The notes under the pieces: model-generated
Told to the model about the DNA's origin: nothing
What the model saw: only the letters and a program-made list of their open reading frames with translations
The model's database searches: none
Translations under genes and position numbers: made by a program
In this document: positions 1 to 11,639 of the stretch, piece after piece
Position numbering within the stretch: position 1 is the stretch's first letter
How the letters are laid out: every line of letters starts with the position of its first letter
NCBI RefSeq assembly: GCF_021390475.1
Contig: NZ_JAJUWS010000004.1
Span: 149,032 to 213,031 of the forward strand
Direction of reading: 5' to 3'
DNA from: Streptomyces sp. ST2-7A
GTDB lineage: Bacteria; Actinomycetota; Actinomycetes; Streptomycetales; Streptomycetaceae
DNA length: 64,000 nucleotides

Positions 1-359
1 GCCAGCCGGCCGAAGTCCCGATCCTCCGAGGACGGGGCGGACCCACCCGGAACGTCCAGTCCGTAGTGCCGGTACAACTGGAGTTCCTGCTCCGGTGAGA
101 GATGACGCCCCACCCCGAAATCGGGGGCCTCGCGCACCAGGGACCGGTCGAAGGGCACCCGCAACTCCTCGTCGACCAGTTCACTCGGCTCCAGGGGGAC
201 GAAGGCGTCCCGGCTGAACAGACCGGTGCGCACCGCCGCCCACTCCGGTGTTCCGGTCGCGTCGTCGAGGTAGACCTCGTCCACCGTGCCGATCCGGGTC
301 CCGTGACGGTCCACGGCCCGACGGCCGATCAGTTCCCGGGGGTCGATGTTCGTGTGCAC
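1..359 (-). CDS. PRC-barrel domain protein (3' end outside window)
   Basis: Reads leftwards from a GTG at 357-359 that has a GGAGGAGA ribosome site directly upstream. About 119 codons are visible and the C-terminus runs off the window. The N-terminal part (IDPRELIGRRAVDRHGTRIG, then TVDEVYLDDATG) is the usual PRC-barrel beta pattern, followed by a region on placing residues and charges (FVPLEPSELVDEELRVPF). Proteins of this family in actinomycetes are small soluble proteins, often linked to stress; the exact role is unknown. It is divergent from the gcvP riboswitch leader. The family call is fairly sure; function is not. Confidence 0.8.
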   Translation of the reverse strand, partial: MHTNIDPRELIGRRAVDRHGTRIGTVDEVYLDDATGTPEWAAVRTGLFSRDAFVPLEPSELVDEELRVPFDRSLVREAPDFGVGRHLSPEQELQLYRHYGLDVPGGSAPSSEDRDFGRL

Positions 360-507
360 GTCTCCTCCACCTCATCCACCTTCGTCGATCCGTCCCGGCG
401 GCGCCGGTATCCGGCCCGGGGCCCGTGCGCCCTCCTGCCCCGGGACGCACGTCCTCATCACCAACCCAAAGGCACTTTCGTTCCATCTGCCACTCGAAGG
501 GCGCTGG

Positions 508-513
508 TAGGAT
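508..513 (+). promoter_or_regulatory. Candidate -10 element (TAGGAT) for the gcvP transcript
   Basis: TAGGAT sits about 25 bases upstream of the first riboswitch helix, where a start point for the leader is expected. No good -35 hexamer was found at 16-18 bases spacing, so support is modest. The stretch 360-507 shows no gene and probably holds the divergent promoters of the PRC-barrel gene and gcvP. Confidence 0.4.
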
Positions 514-537
514 CGATTCCGGGTTGCCGACCTCGTG

Positions 538-762
538 CGGGAGAGTTCGTCGGAGCGGGACTTCCGACGGCGCCGAAGGAGCAAATCCTCCCCGGAATCT
601 CTCAGGCCCCCGTACCGCACGGGCGAAACCACTCTGGAAAGCAGCGCGCGCGTCGGGATCGCCGTCGATCCCCCGCCCCGCTCACCGAAGGGGAAAGCCA
701 CCGGGCCCGGCCCGGTCGGTGAAGCTCTCAGGTCGCGAGTCGTCGTGATGACAGAGGGGGAG
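538..762 (+). promoter_or_regulatory. Tandem glycine riboswitch (gcvT motif)
   Basis: Two glycine-aptamer-like blocks follow each other ahead of gcvP. The first has GGGAGAG near 539, GGCGCCGAAGGAGCAA around 569-584, CTCTCAGG around 599-606 and CTCTGGAAAGC to about 642. The second has CACCGAAGGGGAAAGC around 683-698, GGTGAAGCTCTCAGG around 718-732 and a closing GATGACAGAGGGGG to about 762. These conserved blocks are those of the two-aptamer glycine riboswitch that turns on glycine-cleavage genes when glycine is high. The leader ends about 50 bases before the gcvP ATG. The second aptamer's opening helix is less canonical than the first. Confidence 0.93.
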
Positions 763-813
763 GCCGCGGGCGCCCGGTCGGGACGTCCGGAGGTCCAGAC
801 CAGGAGGCCCCAC

Positions 814-3753
<2,940 letters not shown>

Positions 3754-3928
3754 CGGCCGACCGCGTCACGGGCTCCCGCCGCGCGAAACCGCCGCCGGGG
3801 GCCGTGACGCGGCGCGCGCCGGTGGGCGGGATGCGACCGGATCACGACGGGCGGATCCGGCCCCGCCGGCCCCGGTCGGCCGAAGAACTCCGGAACGCCG
3901 TCCCGCGAACGAGCCCGGACACACGGGT

Positions 3929-3978
3929 GCCGGGTCGGGTCCGCTCCCACGTCCTCGGAGGAACGGGCCCGACCCGGC
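3929..3978. terminator. Bidirectional terminator-like hairpin
   Basis: GCCGGGTCGGG (3929-3939) pairs perfectly with CCCGACCCGGC (3968-3978), and a few more pairs (one G-U) extend it inward. It lies between the converging gcvP and the minus-strand gene at 3990. No U-tract follows, as is usual in high-GC actinomycetes. Confidence 0.7.
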
Positions 3979-3989
3979 GTCCGGCGCTC

Positions 3990-4595
3990 TCAGCCCGCCA
4001 ACCGAGCAGGCGCCAGTCTGGAACCCACCAACGCGTGCAGCGTCGCGGCCGTCATCGGCCGGTTCGCCGCGATGCCCGGCGGCGCCGGTGCCAGGGGCAC
4101 CAGCAGGTCACCGGCGACGGGGCCGGCGGTCGGCTCCGCCGTGCCGGTCTCCCCGACCGGACGCAACCACAGGGTGAGCATGTACAACCGGGGCACCGAC
4201 AACAGGCACGGCGACCAGGTGTCGTCCAATTCCTCCGCCCGGCGCAGTGCGAGGTCCGTGGAGGCGGCGTAGGGGCCCTCCCCGAAGTGGGAGAAGGTCC
4301 AGCCGCCCGGGGTCAGCCGGGTCTCGGCGGTACCGACCGGCAGACCGTCGCGCACCAGCAGGAACCTCCAACCGACCAGGGGCGCGGAGGCGGGAACGAC
4401 CGTCCCGACCTCCCATTGGTGGACCGGCAGCGGGCGCGTCGGTACCAGGTTCTCGCGACTCTCGTGAACCTCCCGGTCCTCGCGGTGCGCTCCATGGGAT
4501 TCCCGGGAACGGGGAGCCCGGAGAGCGGGGGAGCGGAGCGCGGTGCGCACACAGTGCTCGGCCGACTCGGGTGCCGGCGGAAGATACAGGGGCAT
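3990..4595 (-). CDS. Conserved-looking hypothetical protein
   Basis: A 201-residue protein with strong third-position GC in this frame. ATG at 4593-4595 has a GAGAGG-type ribosome site about 10 bases upstream. The first ~50 residues are charged and probably disordered. A mixed beta-rich core follows, with GWRFLLVRDGLPVG, then GGWTFSHFGEGPYAAS and SVPRLYMLTLWLRP. No signal peptide or membrane helix is seen. I do not recognise the family; the look is of a small actinobacterial soluble protein. It is divergent from the glutamate-cysteine ligase homologue. Confidence 0.65.
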   Translation of the reverse strand: MPLYLPPAPESAEHCVRTALRSPALRAPRSRESHGAHREDREVHESRENLVPTRPLPVHQWEVGTVVPASAPLVGWRFLLVRDGLPVGTAETRLTPGGWTFSHFGEGPYAASTDLALRRAEELDDTWSPCLLSVPRLYMLTLWLRPVGETGTAEPTAGPVAGDLLVPLAPAPPGIAANRPMTAATLHALVGSRLAPARLAG

Positions 4596-4794
4596 GGTGG
4601 GTCGCCTCTCGCTTCGGAGACACGCGTTCCCGGATTTTAACCGGCGGATGTTGGCGCCATGTTTCCGGTAGCCGTACCGGCACGTGACGGCAAGCGGAAA
4701 ACCGGCCGAATTCCGTTTCCCGCCCCCCGGAAGTCATGGTGGGCGGGGCGACCGGACGACGGAAGCCACGCCCTTCCGGCTCCCCTGCGGGCAG

Positions 4795-4865
4795 TATTCC
4801 ACAGGAATATGCGCCACGACCGTGCTTCCGTCGGAAGCGGCGTGCCGCGTCCCGTGCGTTAGCGT
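4795..4865 (+). promoter_or_regulatory. Two palindromes and a candidate -10 upstream of the GCS2-type gene
   Basis: TATTCC-ACA-GGAATA (4795-4809) and GCTTCCG-T-CGGAAGC (4824-4838) are perfect inverted repeats sharing a TTCC...GGAA core, with centres 29 bases apart. A TAGCGT -10-like element lies at 4860-4865. The second palindrome would cover the -35 region, which suits a repressor or redox-type regulator. The rest of 4596-4970 has no gene. Confidence 0.45.
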
Positions 4866-4970
4866 GCCCCGGTGATGGGCATGATCGGAACATCGCGGGC
4901 GGCACGCCCCGATCCCGGACACCCCCGGCGCCGTCCGGTTCCGGGGGACCGTCGAAGGAGGTGCCCGGTC

Positions 4971-6467
4971 GTGGGCGCGAACATCGCAGCTGACGGCTTC
5001 GACCCGGCGGACCGCCGGCGTTTTCGCGAGAAGCTGCAGAGCTGTCTGGAGGCCCTGCGCGATTTGCTGGAGGACAAGGCGTTCGACCGTCCCCGGGATC
5101 TCATCGGGTTGGAGGTGGAGGTTCCGTTGGCCGATTCCCGGGGCGTTCCCCGAATGGTCAACGAGGAAGTTCTCTCCCGAATGGCAACCGCTGATTTCCA
5201 GAGCGAGTTGGGGCGCTTCACCCTTGAACTGAATATGGCGCCCCGTCGGTTGCGCGGACGCGTCCTGGATGACCTGGCCGAGGAGTTGCGGATCGCCTTC
5301 GCCTACGCGGCGCGGACCGGTGCGAAATTCGATGCCCGGCCGGTTCTGGTCGGCATTCTCCCCACCCTCACCGGAGAGGGAATGAATGCCGCCCAACTCA
5401 CCGATGTCGAACGCTACACGTTGCTGAACGATCAGATCATGTCGGCCCGCGGTGAATTGATCTCCCTCGATATCACGGGCACCGAGACCCTGCGGCGCAC
5501 CTTCGACTCGATCATCCCCGAATCGGTCTGCACGGCCGTACAGTTTCATCTCCAGGTCACCCCCGATCGGTTCGCCGACGTGTGGAACGCCTCCCAGATC
5601 GCCGCCGCCGCCCAGATCGCGGTGGGCGCCAACTCGCCCTTCGCCTTCGGCCGTCAGTTGTGGCAGGAGACCAGGCCCCCGCTCTTCCTGCAGGCCACCG
5701 ACACCCGTCCCCCCGAACTCATCGCCCAGGGGGTGCGCCCGCGCTCCTGGTTCGGGGAACGCTGGATCGATTCGCCCCTCGACCTCTTCGAGGAGAACCT
5801 GCGCTACTTCCCCGCCCTGCTGCCACTGTGCGACGAGGAGCAGCCCCGGCGGGTGCTGGCCGCCGGTGGCGTTCCCCGGCTCGCCGAACTCGTCCTGCAC
5901 AACGGCACCATCTACCGCTGGAACCGCCCCGTCTACGACATCGCGGACGGCGTACCGCACCTGCGGGTGGAGAACCGGGTCCTGTCCACCGGCCCCACCG
6001 CCACGGACATGGTCGCCAACGCGGCCTTCTACTACGGCCTGGTCCGCGCGCTGGCCGAACAATCCGAACCGTTGTGGCACCGACTGCCGTTCCGGATGGC
6101 CGAGCACAACTTCCACACCGCCTGTCGGCACGGCATCGACGCCCGCCTGGCGTGGCCGCGCCGGGGGCGGGGACAGGAGAGCGAGGAGATCCCCGCCGCC
6201 CGCCTGGTCGCCGACCACCTGCTGCCCATGGCCGCGGCGGGTCTGGACGCCTGGGGCATCGCCCCGGCCGACCGGGACCGCTACCTCTCGGTGATCGAGG
6301 GTCGTTGCCGCACCGGCCTCACCGGTGCCGGATGGCAGACTCGGTTCCACCACCGGGCGCTGGAGCGCGGAGCCGACCGGGACGGCGCGCTCATGCGGCT
6401 GGTCCAGCGGTACTGCGAGCTCTCCGCCACCGACGAACCGGTCCACACCTGGTCCCTGGACGTCTGA
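4971..6467 (+). CDS. GCS2-family carboxylate-amine ligase (glutamate-cysteine ligase homologue)
   Basis: A 498-residue soluble ATP-grasp-like ligase of the glutamate-cysteine ligase family 2 group. GTG 4971 is chosen because AAGGAGG lies 9 bases upstream; an ATG at 4872 would add an arginine-rich, unlikely extension. The early segment GLEVEVPLADSRG and the following ELGRFTLELNMAPRRL match the glutamate/ATP-binding start of the fold. Members join glutamate to cysteine or another amine. Actinomycetes make mycothiol rather than glutathione, so the real substrate may differ. It is followed 112 bases later by a CPBP protease gene on the same strand. Two palindromes upstream suggest regulation. Confidence 0.85.
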   Translation: MGANIAADGFDPADRRRFREKLQSCLEALRDLLEDKAFDRPRDLIGLEVEVPLADSRGVPRMVNEEVLSRMATADFQSELGRFTLELNMAPRRLRGRVLDDLAEELRIAFAYAARTGAKFDARPVLVGILPTLTGEGMNAAQLTDVERYTLLNDQIMSARGELISLDITGTETLRRTFDSIIPESVCTAVQFHLQVTPDRFADVWNASQIAAAAQIAVGANSPFAFGRQLWQETRPPLFLQATDTRPPELIAQGVRPRSWFGERWIDSPLDLFEENLRYFPALLPLCDEEQPRRVLAAGGVPRLAELVLHNGTIYRWNRPVYDIADGVPHLRVENRVLSTGPTATDMVANAAFYYGLVRALAEQSEPLWHRLPFRMAEHNFHTACRHGIDARLAWPRRGRGQESEEIPAARLVADHLLPMAAAGLDAWGIAPADRDRYLSVIEGRCRTGLTGAGWQTRFHHRALERGADRDGALMRLVQRYCELSATDEPVHTWSLDV

Positions 6468-6579
6468 GGCGCTCCCGCCCGGTGTCGGTTCCCCGACCGG
6501 GAACCACTGTGCCGGCTCCTTCCGTTCCGGCGGAGGGGGCCGACGCGGTACGGCGGCGAACGAGGCTGAGGAGCGGTAC

Positions 6580-7500
6580 ATGCGGCGGGACGGAACGGGA
6601 CACGACGCGGACCCGGTGGACGGGGCGCGGGACCCCGGCCCGACGGAGCCCCCACCCGGGGTGGAACCGGGCGGGCGGCTCGGCCGGCTCCTCGGGAACC
6701 ACCGCGCCCCCGCCCCCGTGGCCGACCCGCTTCGCCGCCGGATCCTGGGTCACGAGGTGCTGCTGGTTCTGGCGCTCTCGCTGGGGGCGAGCGCGATCGC
6801 CTCCCTGATCCGGTTCACCGGCGTGCTCACGGCTCCCGGTGGCCTCTCCGACCACGTCGCGGGGCTCAACTCCTCCCGCGCCCCGGACCGGCCGTGGCTC
6901 GACCTCGCCTGGCAGATCTTCGGCATCGCCACCGCCCTGGTGCCCGTGCTGCTGGTGCTCCACCTCCTCACCCGCGACCGCTTCGACGGCACCGCGCCCG
7001 GAGCCGGTGCCATCGGACTGGACCTGCGTCGGCCGTGGTCCGACCTCGGCCGGGGAGCGGGGGTGGCAGGTGTCATCGGCGGCGGTGGCCTGGCGCTCTA
7101 CCTCAGCGCGCAGGCCTCCGGTCTGAACCTCACGGTGGTGCCCGAATCACTTCCGGAGACGTGGTGGAAACTGCCGGTGCTGATCGCCTCGGCCCTGCAG
7201 AACTCCCTGCTGGAGGAGGTGATCGTACTCGGCTACCTGCTGCACCGACTCGGACAGTTGGGGTGGACCCCGATGGCGGCTCTCCTGGCCTCCTCGGTGC
7301 TGCGCGCCGGCTACCACCTCTACCAGGGCATCGGCGGCTTCGTCGGCAACCTCGTGATGGGCGTGGTCTTCGTGCTGCTGTACCGGCGCTGGGGGCGGGT
7401 GATGCCGTTGGTGGTGGCCCACGCGCTGATCGACATCGTCGCCTTCGTCGGCTGGGCGCTGCTCGCCGGCCGGGTGGACTGGCTGCCCGGGACCGGCTGA
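6580..7500 (+). CDS. CPBP family intramembrane metalloprotease
   Basis: A 306-residue membrane protein. ATG 6580 has GAGGAG 7 bases upstream. A cytoplasmic, proline-rich N-terminus of about 60 residues is followed by several hydrophobic helices. The CPBP motifs are LLEEVIVLGYL (glutamate pair; the arginine of EExxxR reads leucine), then LRAGYHLYQG and VAHALIDIVAF, which carry the metal-binding histidines. Members are related to Rce1/Abi proteases; the bacterial substrate is unknown. Probably co-transcribed with the upstream ligase gene. Confidence 0.88.
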   Translation: MRRDGTGHDADPVDGARDPGPTEPPPGVEPGGRLGRLLGNHRAPAPVADPLRRRILGHEVLLVLALSLGASAIASLIRFTGVLTAPGGLSDHVAGLNSSRAPDRPWLDLAWQIFGIATALVPVLLVLHLLTRDRFDGTAPGAGAIGLDLRRPWSDLGRGAGVAGVIGGGGLALYLSAQASGLNLTVVPESLPETWWKLPVLIASALQNSLLEEVIVLGYLLHRLGQLGWTPMAALLASSVLRAGYHLYQGIGGFVGNLVMGVVFVLLYRRWGRVMPLVVAHALIDIVAFVGWALLAGRVDWLPGTG

Positions 7501-7526
7501 CCGTCCGCCCACCGGACACCCGGGTC

Positions 7527-7543
7527 CCGGGGCTTTGCCCCGG
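7527..7543 (+). terminator. Short GC hairpin after the CPBP gene
   Basis: CCGGGGC-TTT-GCCCCGG, a 7-bp perfect stem with a 3-base loop, lies 27 bases after the stop codon. It fits a small terminator. The remaining bases to 7722 show no gene and must hold the promoter of the next gene. Confidence 0.5.
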
Positions 7544-7722
7544 TCGGAGGTGCCCCATAGGGTGCGAGCCATGCCGATGACCGTTCTTCCGCCCCCGGCC
7601 GCGTAACGCGGGCCGCACCGGTACGAGCGCGACGGACCCCCGGGGTTCCCGCGCCGACGGGTCGTGCCCGCCACGGGATACGCGACCTGTTCGGCACCAT
7701 CTGCGCGGGAGAACACCCACCC

Positions 7723-8814
7723 ATGTCACACCCCTCTTCCCCCACCCCCACCCTGCCCGTGGGCCGGGGACTGCTCTGCATCGTGGTCGCCGCCACCGCC
7801 TGGGGCACGGCCGGAGCCGCGGCCGCCGTCCTCTTCGAAACCAGCGGCCTGGGCCCCGTGGCCCTCACCTTCTGGCGCACCCTCGGCGGTCTGGTCCTGC
7901 TGCTGCTCCTGCTGCCGGTCATCGGCCGAACGACGCGTCGCCCGGCTTCCGCCCCCGCCGTTCACCCCCGCCCGACCCCGGCGCGACGGCGCGAGCGGAT
8001 CACCCGGATCACCGTCATGGGCTCGGGTCTCACCGTCTTCCAGACCGGCTACTTCGCCGGTGTACAGCACACCGGCCTGGCCGTCGGCACCGTGGTGACC
8101 CTGGGCGCCGGGCCGGTGTTCATCGCTCTGGGCGCCCGGTGGTGGATGGGGGAGCGGCTCGGACGGGGTGGGACCCTCGCCGTCGTCGGTGCCCTCCTCG
8201 GCCTGGTCGTCCTGATGCTCGGCGGGGCACACGGCGACGGCACCGTTCGCCCGCTCGGGGTGGGCTTCGCCCTGCTCTCGGCGACGGGGTACGCCGTCAT
8301 CACCCTGTACACCCGGTGGGCCGGGCGACGCGGTGTGTCCACGGACCCCCGATCCACCACCCTCTCCTCCTTCGCCGTCTGCGCGGCCCTGCTGCTGCCC
8401 TTCGGGCTGATGGAGGGCCGCGGTCTGCTGCCGACCGGGGACGCCCTGCCGGAGACCATCGGACTGATGGTCTACATGGCGGCGGTGCCCACCGCCCTGG
8501 CCTACGCCCTGTACTTCGCGGGCCTCGCGGTGGTGCGGGCGGCGACCGCCTCGGTCGTCGCGCTGATCGAGCCGGTCACCGCCGCCGTGATCGCGGTCCT
8601 CTGGCTGGGGGAGGAACTCTCGCCGACCACCCTTGCCGGCACCGGCCTGTTGTTGGTGGCGGTGACGGCGCTGATCCTCGCCGAGACCCGGTCAGCCACG
8701 CCCATCGGTCGCCAGGTACTCCGGAACCGGCCGGGCCGCCTCCCGGTCGTCGGCGGGCACGGGGACACCGCGCACCGTGCGGATCGGGAGGACGCCGCTC
8801 CAGTGGGGGAGTGA
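7723..8814 (+). CDS. EamA/DMT superfamily transporter
   Basis: A 363-residue inner-membrane transporter with about ten hydrophobic helices in two EamA halves (from [20 protein letters not shown] and from [20 protein letters not shown]). The drug/metabolite transporter family exports small metabolites; the substrate is unknown. A charged loop rich in Arg/Pro lies near residues 68-88. The EamA fold ends near ALILAETRS. The last ~40 residues (to [17 protein letters not shown]) are polar and lie antisense to the C-terminus of the next gene, giving a 123-base tail-to-tail overlap. The ATG start has no strong ribosome site. Confidence 0.88.
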   Translation: MSHPSSPTPTLPVGRGLLCIVVAATAWGTAGAAAAVLFETSGLGPVALTFWRTLGGLVLLLLLLPVIGRTTRRPASAPAVHPRPTPARRRERITRITVMGSGLTVFQTGYFAGVQHTGLAVGTVVTLGAGPVFIALGARWWMGERLGRGGTLAVVGALLGLVVLMLGGAHGDGTVRPLGVGFALLSATGYAVITLYTRWAGRRGVSTDPRSTTLSSFAVCAALLLPFGLMEGRGLLPTGDALPETIGLMVYMAAVPTALAYALYFAGLAVVRAATASVVALIEPVTAAVIAVLWLGEELSPTTLAGTGLLLVAVTALILAETRSATPIGRQVLRNRPGRLPVVGGHGDTAHRADREDAAPVGE

Positions 8815-9402
8815 GAGATCCTCCGGCTCGTCGTTCGGTCCGCCCTCCCGGACCTTGGCGGAGACCTCGCCGAGGTCGATGGCGAGTACCGCGGTGGCCG
8901 CCGCCTCCCGGGCGTCGGCCGGTCTGCAGTCCGCCGAGCGGCCGGGTACCGCCTGGTCCACCAGCGCGTCGAGTGCCCGGGCCCGTTCGGTGGGGTCGGT
9001 CACCTGTCGGGCGGTGCCGTGCACCACGACCGAGCGGTGGTTGACCGAGTGGTGGAAGGCGGACTTGGCCAGCACCACGCCGTCCACGTGCGTCACGGTC
9101 ACGCACACCGGCAGCCCTCCGGGGTTCCCGGCCGCGCGCAGCGGCCGGGAACCCGTGGAGCCGTGGACGTACAGACGTTCCCCGCATCGGGCGTAGAGGG
9201 TGGGCAGCACCACCGGGCGACCCTCCCGGACGAAGCCCAGGTGGCATATCCACCCGGCGTCCAGGATGGCGTGCACGGACTCCCGGTCCCACCGGGCCCG
9301 GTGGGACCCCCGGGTGGGGATGTTGAAATCGGTGCGCGGGTACTCGTCGGCCGTGTCGGGGCCGGAGGGGACGGCACGCGCGGTGGAGGGCGCTTCGGTC
9401 AT
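8692..9402 (-). CDS. Pyridoxamine 5'-phosphate oxidase-like FMN-binding protein
   Basis: A 236-residue protein of the split-barrel PNPOx-like family. ATG at 9400-9402. The core from about residue 35 ([19 protein letters not shown], then [17 protein letters not shown]) is the usual flavin-binding start, followed by [20 protein letters not shown] and [12 protein letters not shown]. Members reduce or bind flavins and act on varied substrates; true PNPOx activity is not proven. It is divergent from a MocR-type regulator, 63 bases away, which suggests regulation of or by vitamin B6 metabolism. Confidence 0.88.
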   Translation of the reverse strand: MTEAPSTARAVPSGPDTADEYPRTDFNIPTRGSHRARWDRESVHAILDAGWICHLGFVREGRPVVLPTLYARCGERLYVHGSTGSRPLRAAGNPGGLPVCVTVTHVDGVVLAKSAFHHSVNHRSVVVHGTARQVTDPTERARALDALVDQAVPGRSADCRPADAREAAATAVLAIDLGEVSAKVREGGPNDEPEDLSLPHWSGVLPIRTVRGVPVPADDREAARPVPEYLATDGRG

Positions 9403-9425
9403 CGGCGGACTCGCTTCCCGTTCTT

Positions 9426-9441
9426 TATGCCCTAGTGCATA
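9426..9441. promoter_or_regulatory. Candidate MocR operator with -10 element
   Basis: TATGC-CCTAGT-GCATA is a perfect 5-bp inverted repeat with a 6-base spacer in the short divergent region. A CATAAT -10-like element (9438-9443), 17 bases after TTCCCG (9415-9420), would drive the MocR gene, so the repeat lies in the spacer and overlaps the -10. Confidence 0.45.
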
Positions 9442-9465
9442 ATTGATTTTGACTGAGGAGATTGC

Positions 9466-10788
9466 GTGGAAGCGTATCGCATCACCGGTCGGCGCGCCTC
9501 GGAGATCGTGGCCGACATCGAACACGGCGTGGAGAGCGGTGCCCTGCCCCCGGACACCGCCCTGCCTCCGATGCGGACCCTGGCGACCCGACTGGGCATC
9601 AACCCCAACACCGTCGCCGCCGCCTATCGGACCCTGCGCGAGCGCGGCGTGGTGGAGACCGCCGGTAGACGCGGCACCCGGGTGCGCCGGCGCGCCGCCG
9701 GGCGCGAGAGCCGGGGCATGCCCGTGCCGCCCGGGGTCCGCGACCTGGCCTCCGGAAACCCCGACCCCGCCCTGCTCCCGGACCCCCGGGTCGCTCTCGC
9801 CGAGGTCGCGGCCCGCGCCGCCTCCCAGCCCGTCCTCTACGGCGAACCCCCGGTCGGCCCCGAACTGGCACTGGTCGCCCGGGAGTCGCTGCGCGCCGAC
9901 GGTGTCCCCGAGGGGCCGCTCGCGGTGACCTCCGGTGCCCTCGACGCCATCGAGCGCGTCCTGCTCACCCGGCTCCGCCCCGGGGATCCGGTGGCCGTCG
10001 AGGACCCGGGGTGGGGCGGCCTGCTGGATCTGCTCTCCACCCTGGGGCTGCGCCCCGTCGCCATGGCCGTGGACGACGAGGGGCCATTGCCCGAAGCACT
10101 GGAACACGCCCTCACCTCCGGGGTGCGGGCCTGCGTGATCACCGCCCGCGCACAGAACCCCACCGGCGCCGCCGTCTCCGCCGCGCGGGCCGGTGCCCTG
10201 CGCCCCCTGCTGGCCGCCTTCCCCGAAACCCTGCTGATCGAGGACGACCACGGACACGGCATCGTCTCCGCCCCCCTCAACCCCTTGGGCGGTCTCGGCA
10301 CCCACTGGGCCCTGGTCCGTTCCGTGGCCAAGTCCCTCGGCCCGGATCTGCGGGTCGCCGTCCTGACCGGCGACCCGGTCACGGTGCGGGACGTGGCCGC
10401 GCGGATCGGGGCGGGGCCCGGCTGGGTCAGCCGCATCCTGCAGGACACCGTGGCCCTGCTGTGGCCCGACCGGGCGCGCCCCGACGGGCCGGCCCCCGTC
10501 TCCTACGACACCCGGCGCGGTCTGCTGTGCGACGCGCTCGCGCGACGGGGCGTCGCGGCCCGGGGCCGCACCGGTCCCAATCTGTGGATCCCGGTCCCGG
10601 ACGAGACCGCGGCCGTCGCCGGGATGCTCGCCGCCGGTTGGGCGGTGGCGCCCGGAAGCCGCTACCGGCTGGAGAGCGGGCCCGGCATCCGCCTGACGGT
10701 CTCGTCCCTCGCGCCGGAGGAGATGGACCGGGTGGCCGACGACCTCGCCGCTGTTCTCGCCCCCGCCCCGGGTACCCGGCCGGGTTGA
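9466..10788 (+). CDS. MocR-type regulator (GntR HTH fused to class I aminotransferase domain)
   Basis: A 440-residue fusion protein. GTG 9466 has GAGGAG 6 bases upstream. Residues ~1-75 form a GntR winged helix (LPPMRTLATRLGINPNTVAA, then YRTLRERGVVETAGRRGTRV). Residues ~90-435 are an aminotransferase-like domain with the PLP lysine in VAKSLGPDLRVAV (K289) and the pocket motif ITARAQNPTGAA. MocR proteins usually sense PLP or an amino acid-PLP adduct and control a divergent gene, here the PNPOx-like gene. All key PLP residues look intact. The target effector is inferred. Confidence 0.92.
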   Translation: MEAYRITGRRASEIVADIEHGVESGALPPDTALPPMRTLATRLGINPNTVAAAYRTLRERGVVETAGRRGTRVRRRAAGRESRGMPVPPGVRDLASGNPDPALLPDPRVALAEVAARAASQPVLYGEPPVGPELALVARESLRADGVPEGPLAVTSGALDAIERVLLTRLRPGDPVAVEDPGWGGLLDLLSTLGLRPVAMAVDDEGPLPEALEHALTSGVRACVITARAQNPTGAAVSAARAGALRPLLAAFPETLLIEDDHGHGIVSAPLNPLGGLGTHWALVRSVAKSLGPDLRVAVLTGDPVTVRDVAARIGAGPGWVSRILQDTVALLWPDRARPDGPAPVSYDTRRGLLCDALARRGVAARGRTGPNLWIPVPDETAAVAGMLAAGWAVAPGSRYRLESGPGIRLTVSSLAPEEMDRVADDLAAVLAPAPGTRPG

Positions 10789-10847
10789 TCCGCCCCCGCG
10801 CACCCGCCCCGCCGGGCCCCGGCGCGCGCCCGCCGGAAACGCCGAAA

Positions 10848-10894
10848 GGCCGTCGTCCACCGGCGCCCCGTCCCGGGCCCGGTGGACGACGGCC
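10848..10894. terminator. Strong bidirectional terminator
   Basis: A perfect 16-bp stem: GGCCGTCGTCCACCGG (10848-10863) pairs with CCGGTGGACGACGGCC (10879-10894), with a 15-base loop. It lies between the converging MocR gene and the Rieske protein gene. Confidence 0.88.
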
Positions 10895-10912
10895 GCCCCC
10901 GCCGGGTCCCGT

Positions 10913-11407
10913 TCAGCCCAGGCGCACCGAGTCCCCCTCCACGGTGATCGCCTGCTCCGGGAGTGGCGCGGTGGCCGGACCGCCCAGCACCGAGCCGTCC
11001 GCGATGGAGAAACTGCTCTGATGGCAGGCGCAGTTGATCGAGCCGTTGCTGATGTCGCTCACCACACAACCCTGATGGGTGCACACCGCGCTGAACGCGC
11101 GGTACTCCCCGGGCTCGGGCTGGGTGACCACCACTCGCTCGTCGCCGAGGATGACCCCGCCGCCCTCGGGAACCTCGGAGACCCGGGTCAGCTCGCCGCC
11201 GGCCTCGCCGCCCCCGTCCTCCGTCCCGCCGGTGGTGTCGCCGCCCTCGTCCCCGACGTCACCGGTGACGCCCGTCCCCGGCTCCGGGGTGTCCGCGCCG
11301 CCCTGCGCCCCACCGTCGTCCGATCCGCCGCAACCGGTGAGCACGGCGGCGATACCCGCGGCCCCGGCGGCGACGGCGGTGCGACGGGAAGTCATGGGTC
11401 CGGTCAT
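10913..11407 (-). CDS. Rieske [2Fe-2S] lipoprotein
   Basis: A 164-residue exported iron-sulfur protein. The start at 11407 is favoured because AAGGATGG lies 7 bases upstream; an in-frame ATG at 11419 is possible. The N-terminus has a twin-arginine-like TSRRTAVAAGAAG and a lipobox AVLTGC, so it is probably Tat-exported and lipid-anchored. A Gly/Asp/Glu/Thr-rich linker (~residues 30-75) follows. The cluster ligands are in CTHQGC and CACHQSSF, the full Rieske signature. No oxygenase or cytochrome partner lies next to it, so its electron partner is unknown. Confidence 0.92.
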   Translation of the reverse strand: MTGPMTSRRTAVAAGAAGIAAVLTGCGGSDDGGAQGGADTPEPGTGVTGDVGDEGGDTTGGTEDGGGEAGGELTRVSEVPEGGGVILGDERVVVTQPEPGEYRAFSAVCTHQGCVVSDISNGSINCACHQSSFSIADGSVLGGPATAPLPEQAITVEGDSVRLG

Positions 11408-11639
11408 GTGGGTGACCATCCTTTCGATCTGTGGTTCGCCGGTCGGGGGACCGGCCGGCGCGCACGTATCCTGACCGGCCCCAACGGCGATCCGCCGGCC
11501 CGGGTTCCCGGTTTGGCCCGGCCGGATGGTTTTCCCGATCCCTTCCGGGAGATGTGGCAAACTGCCGACCGGGTGTGCGCACCGCCGGCTCGGCGTGGAG
11601 TCGATACCGGCCCGATCCTCCGAATTCGGGCGGGGTCCC

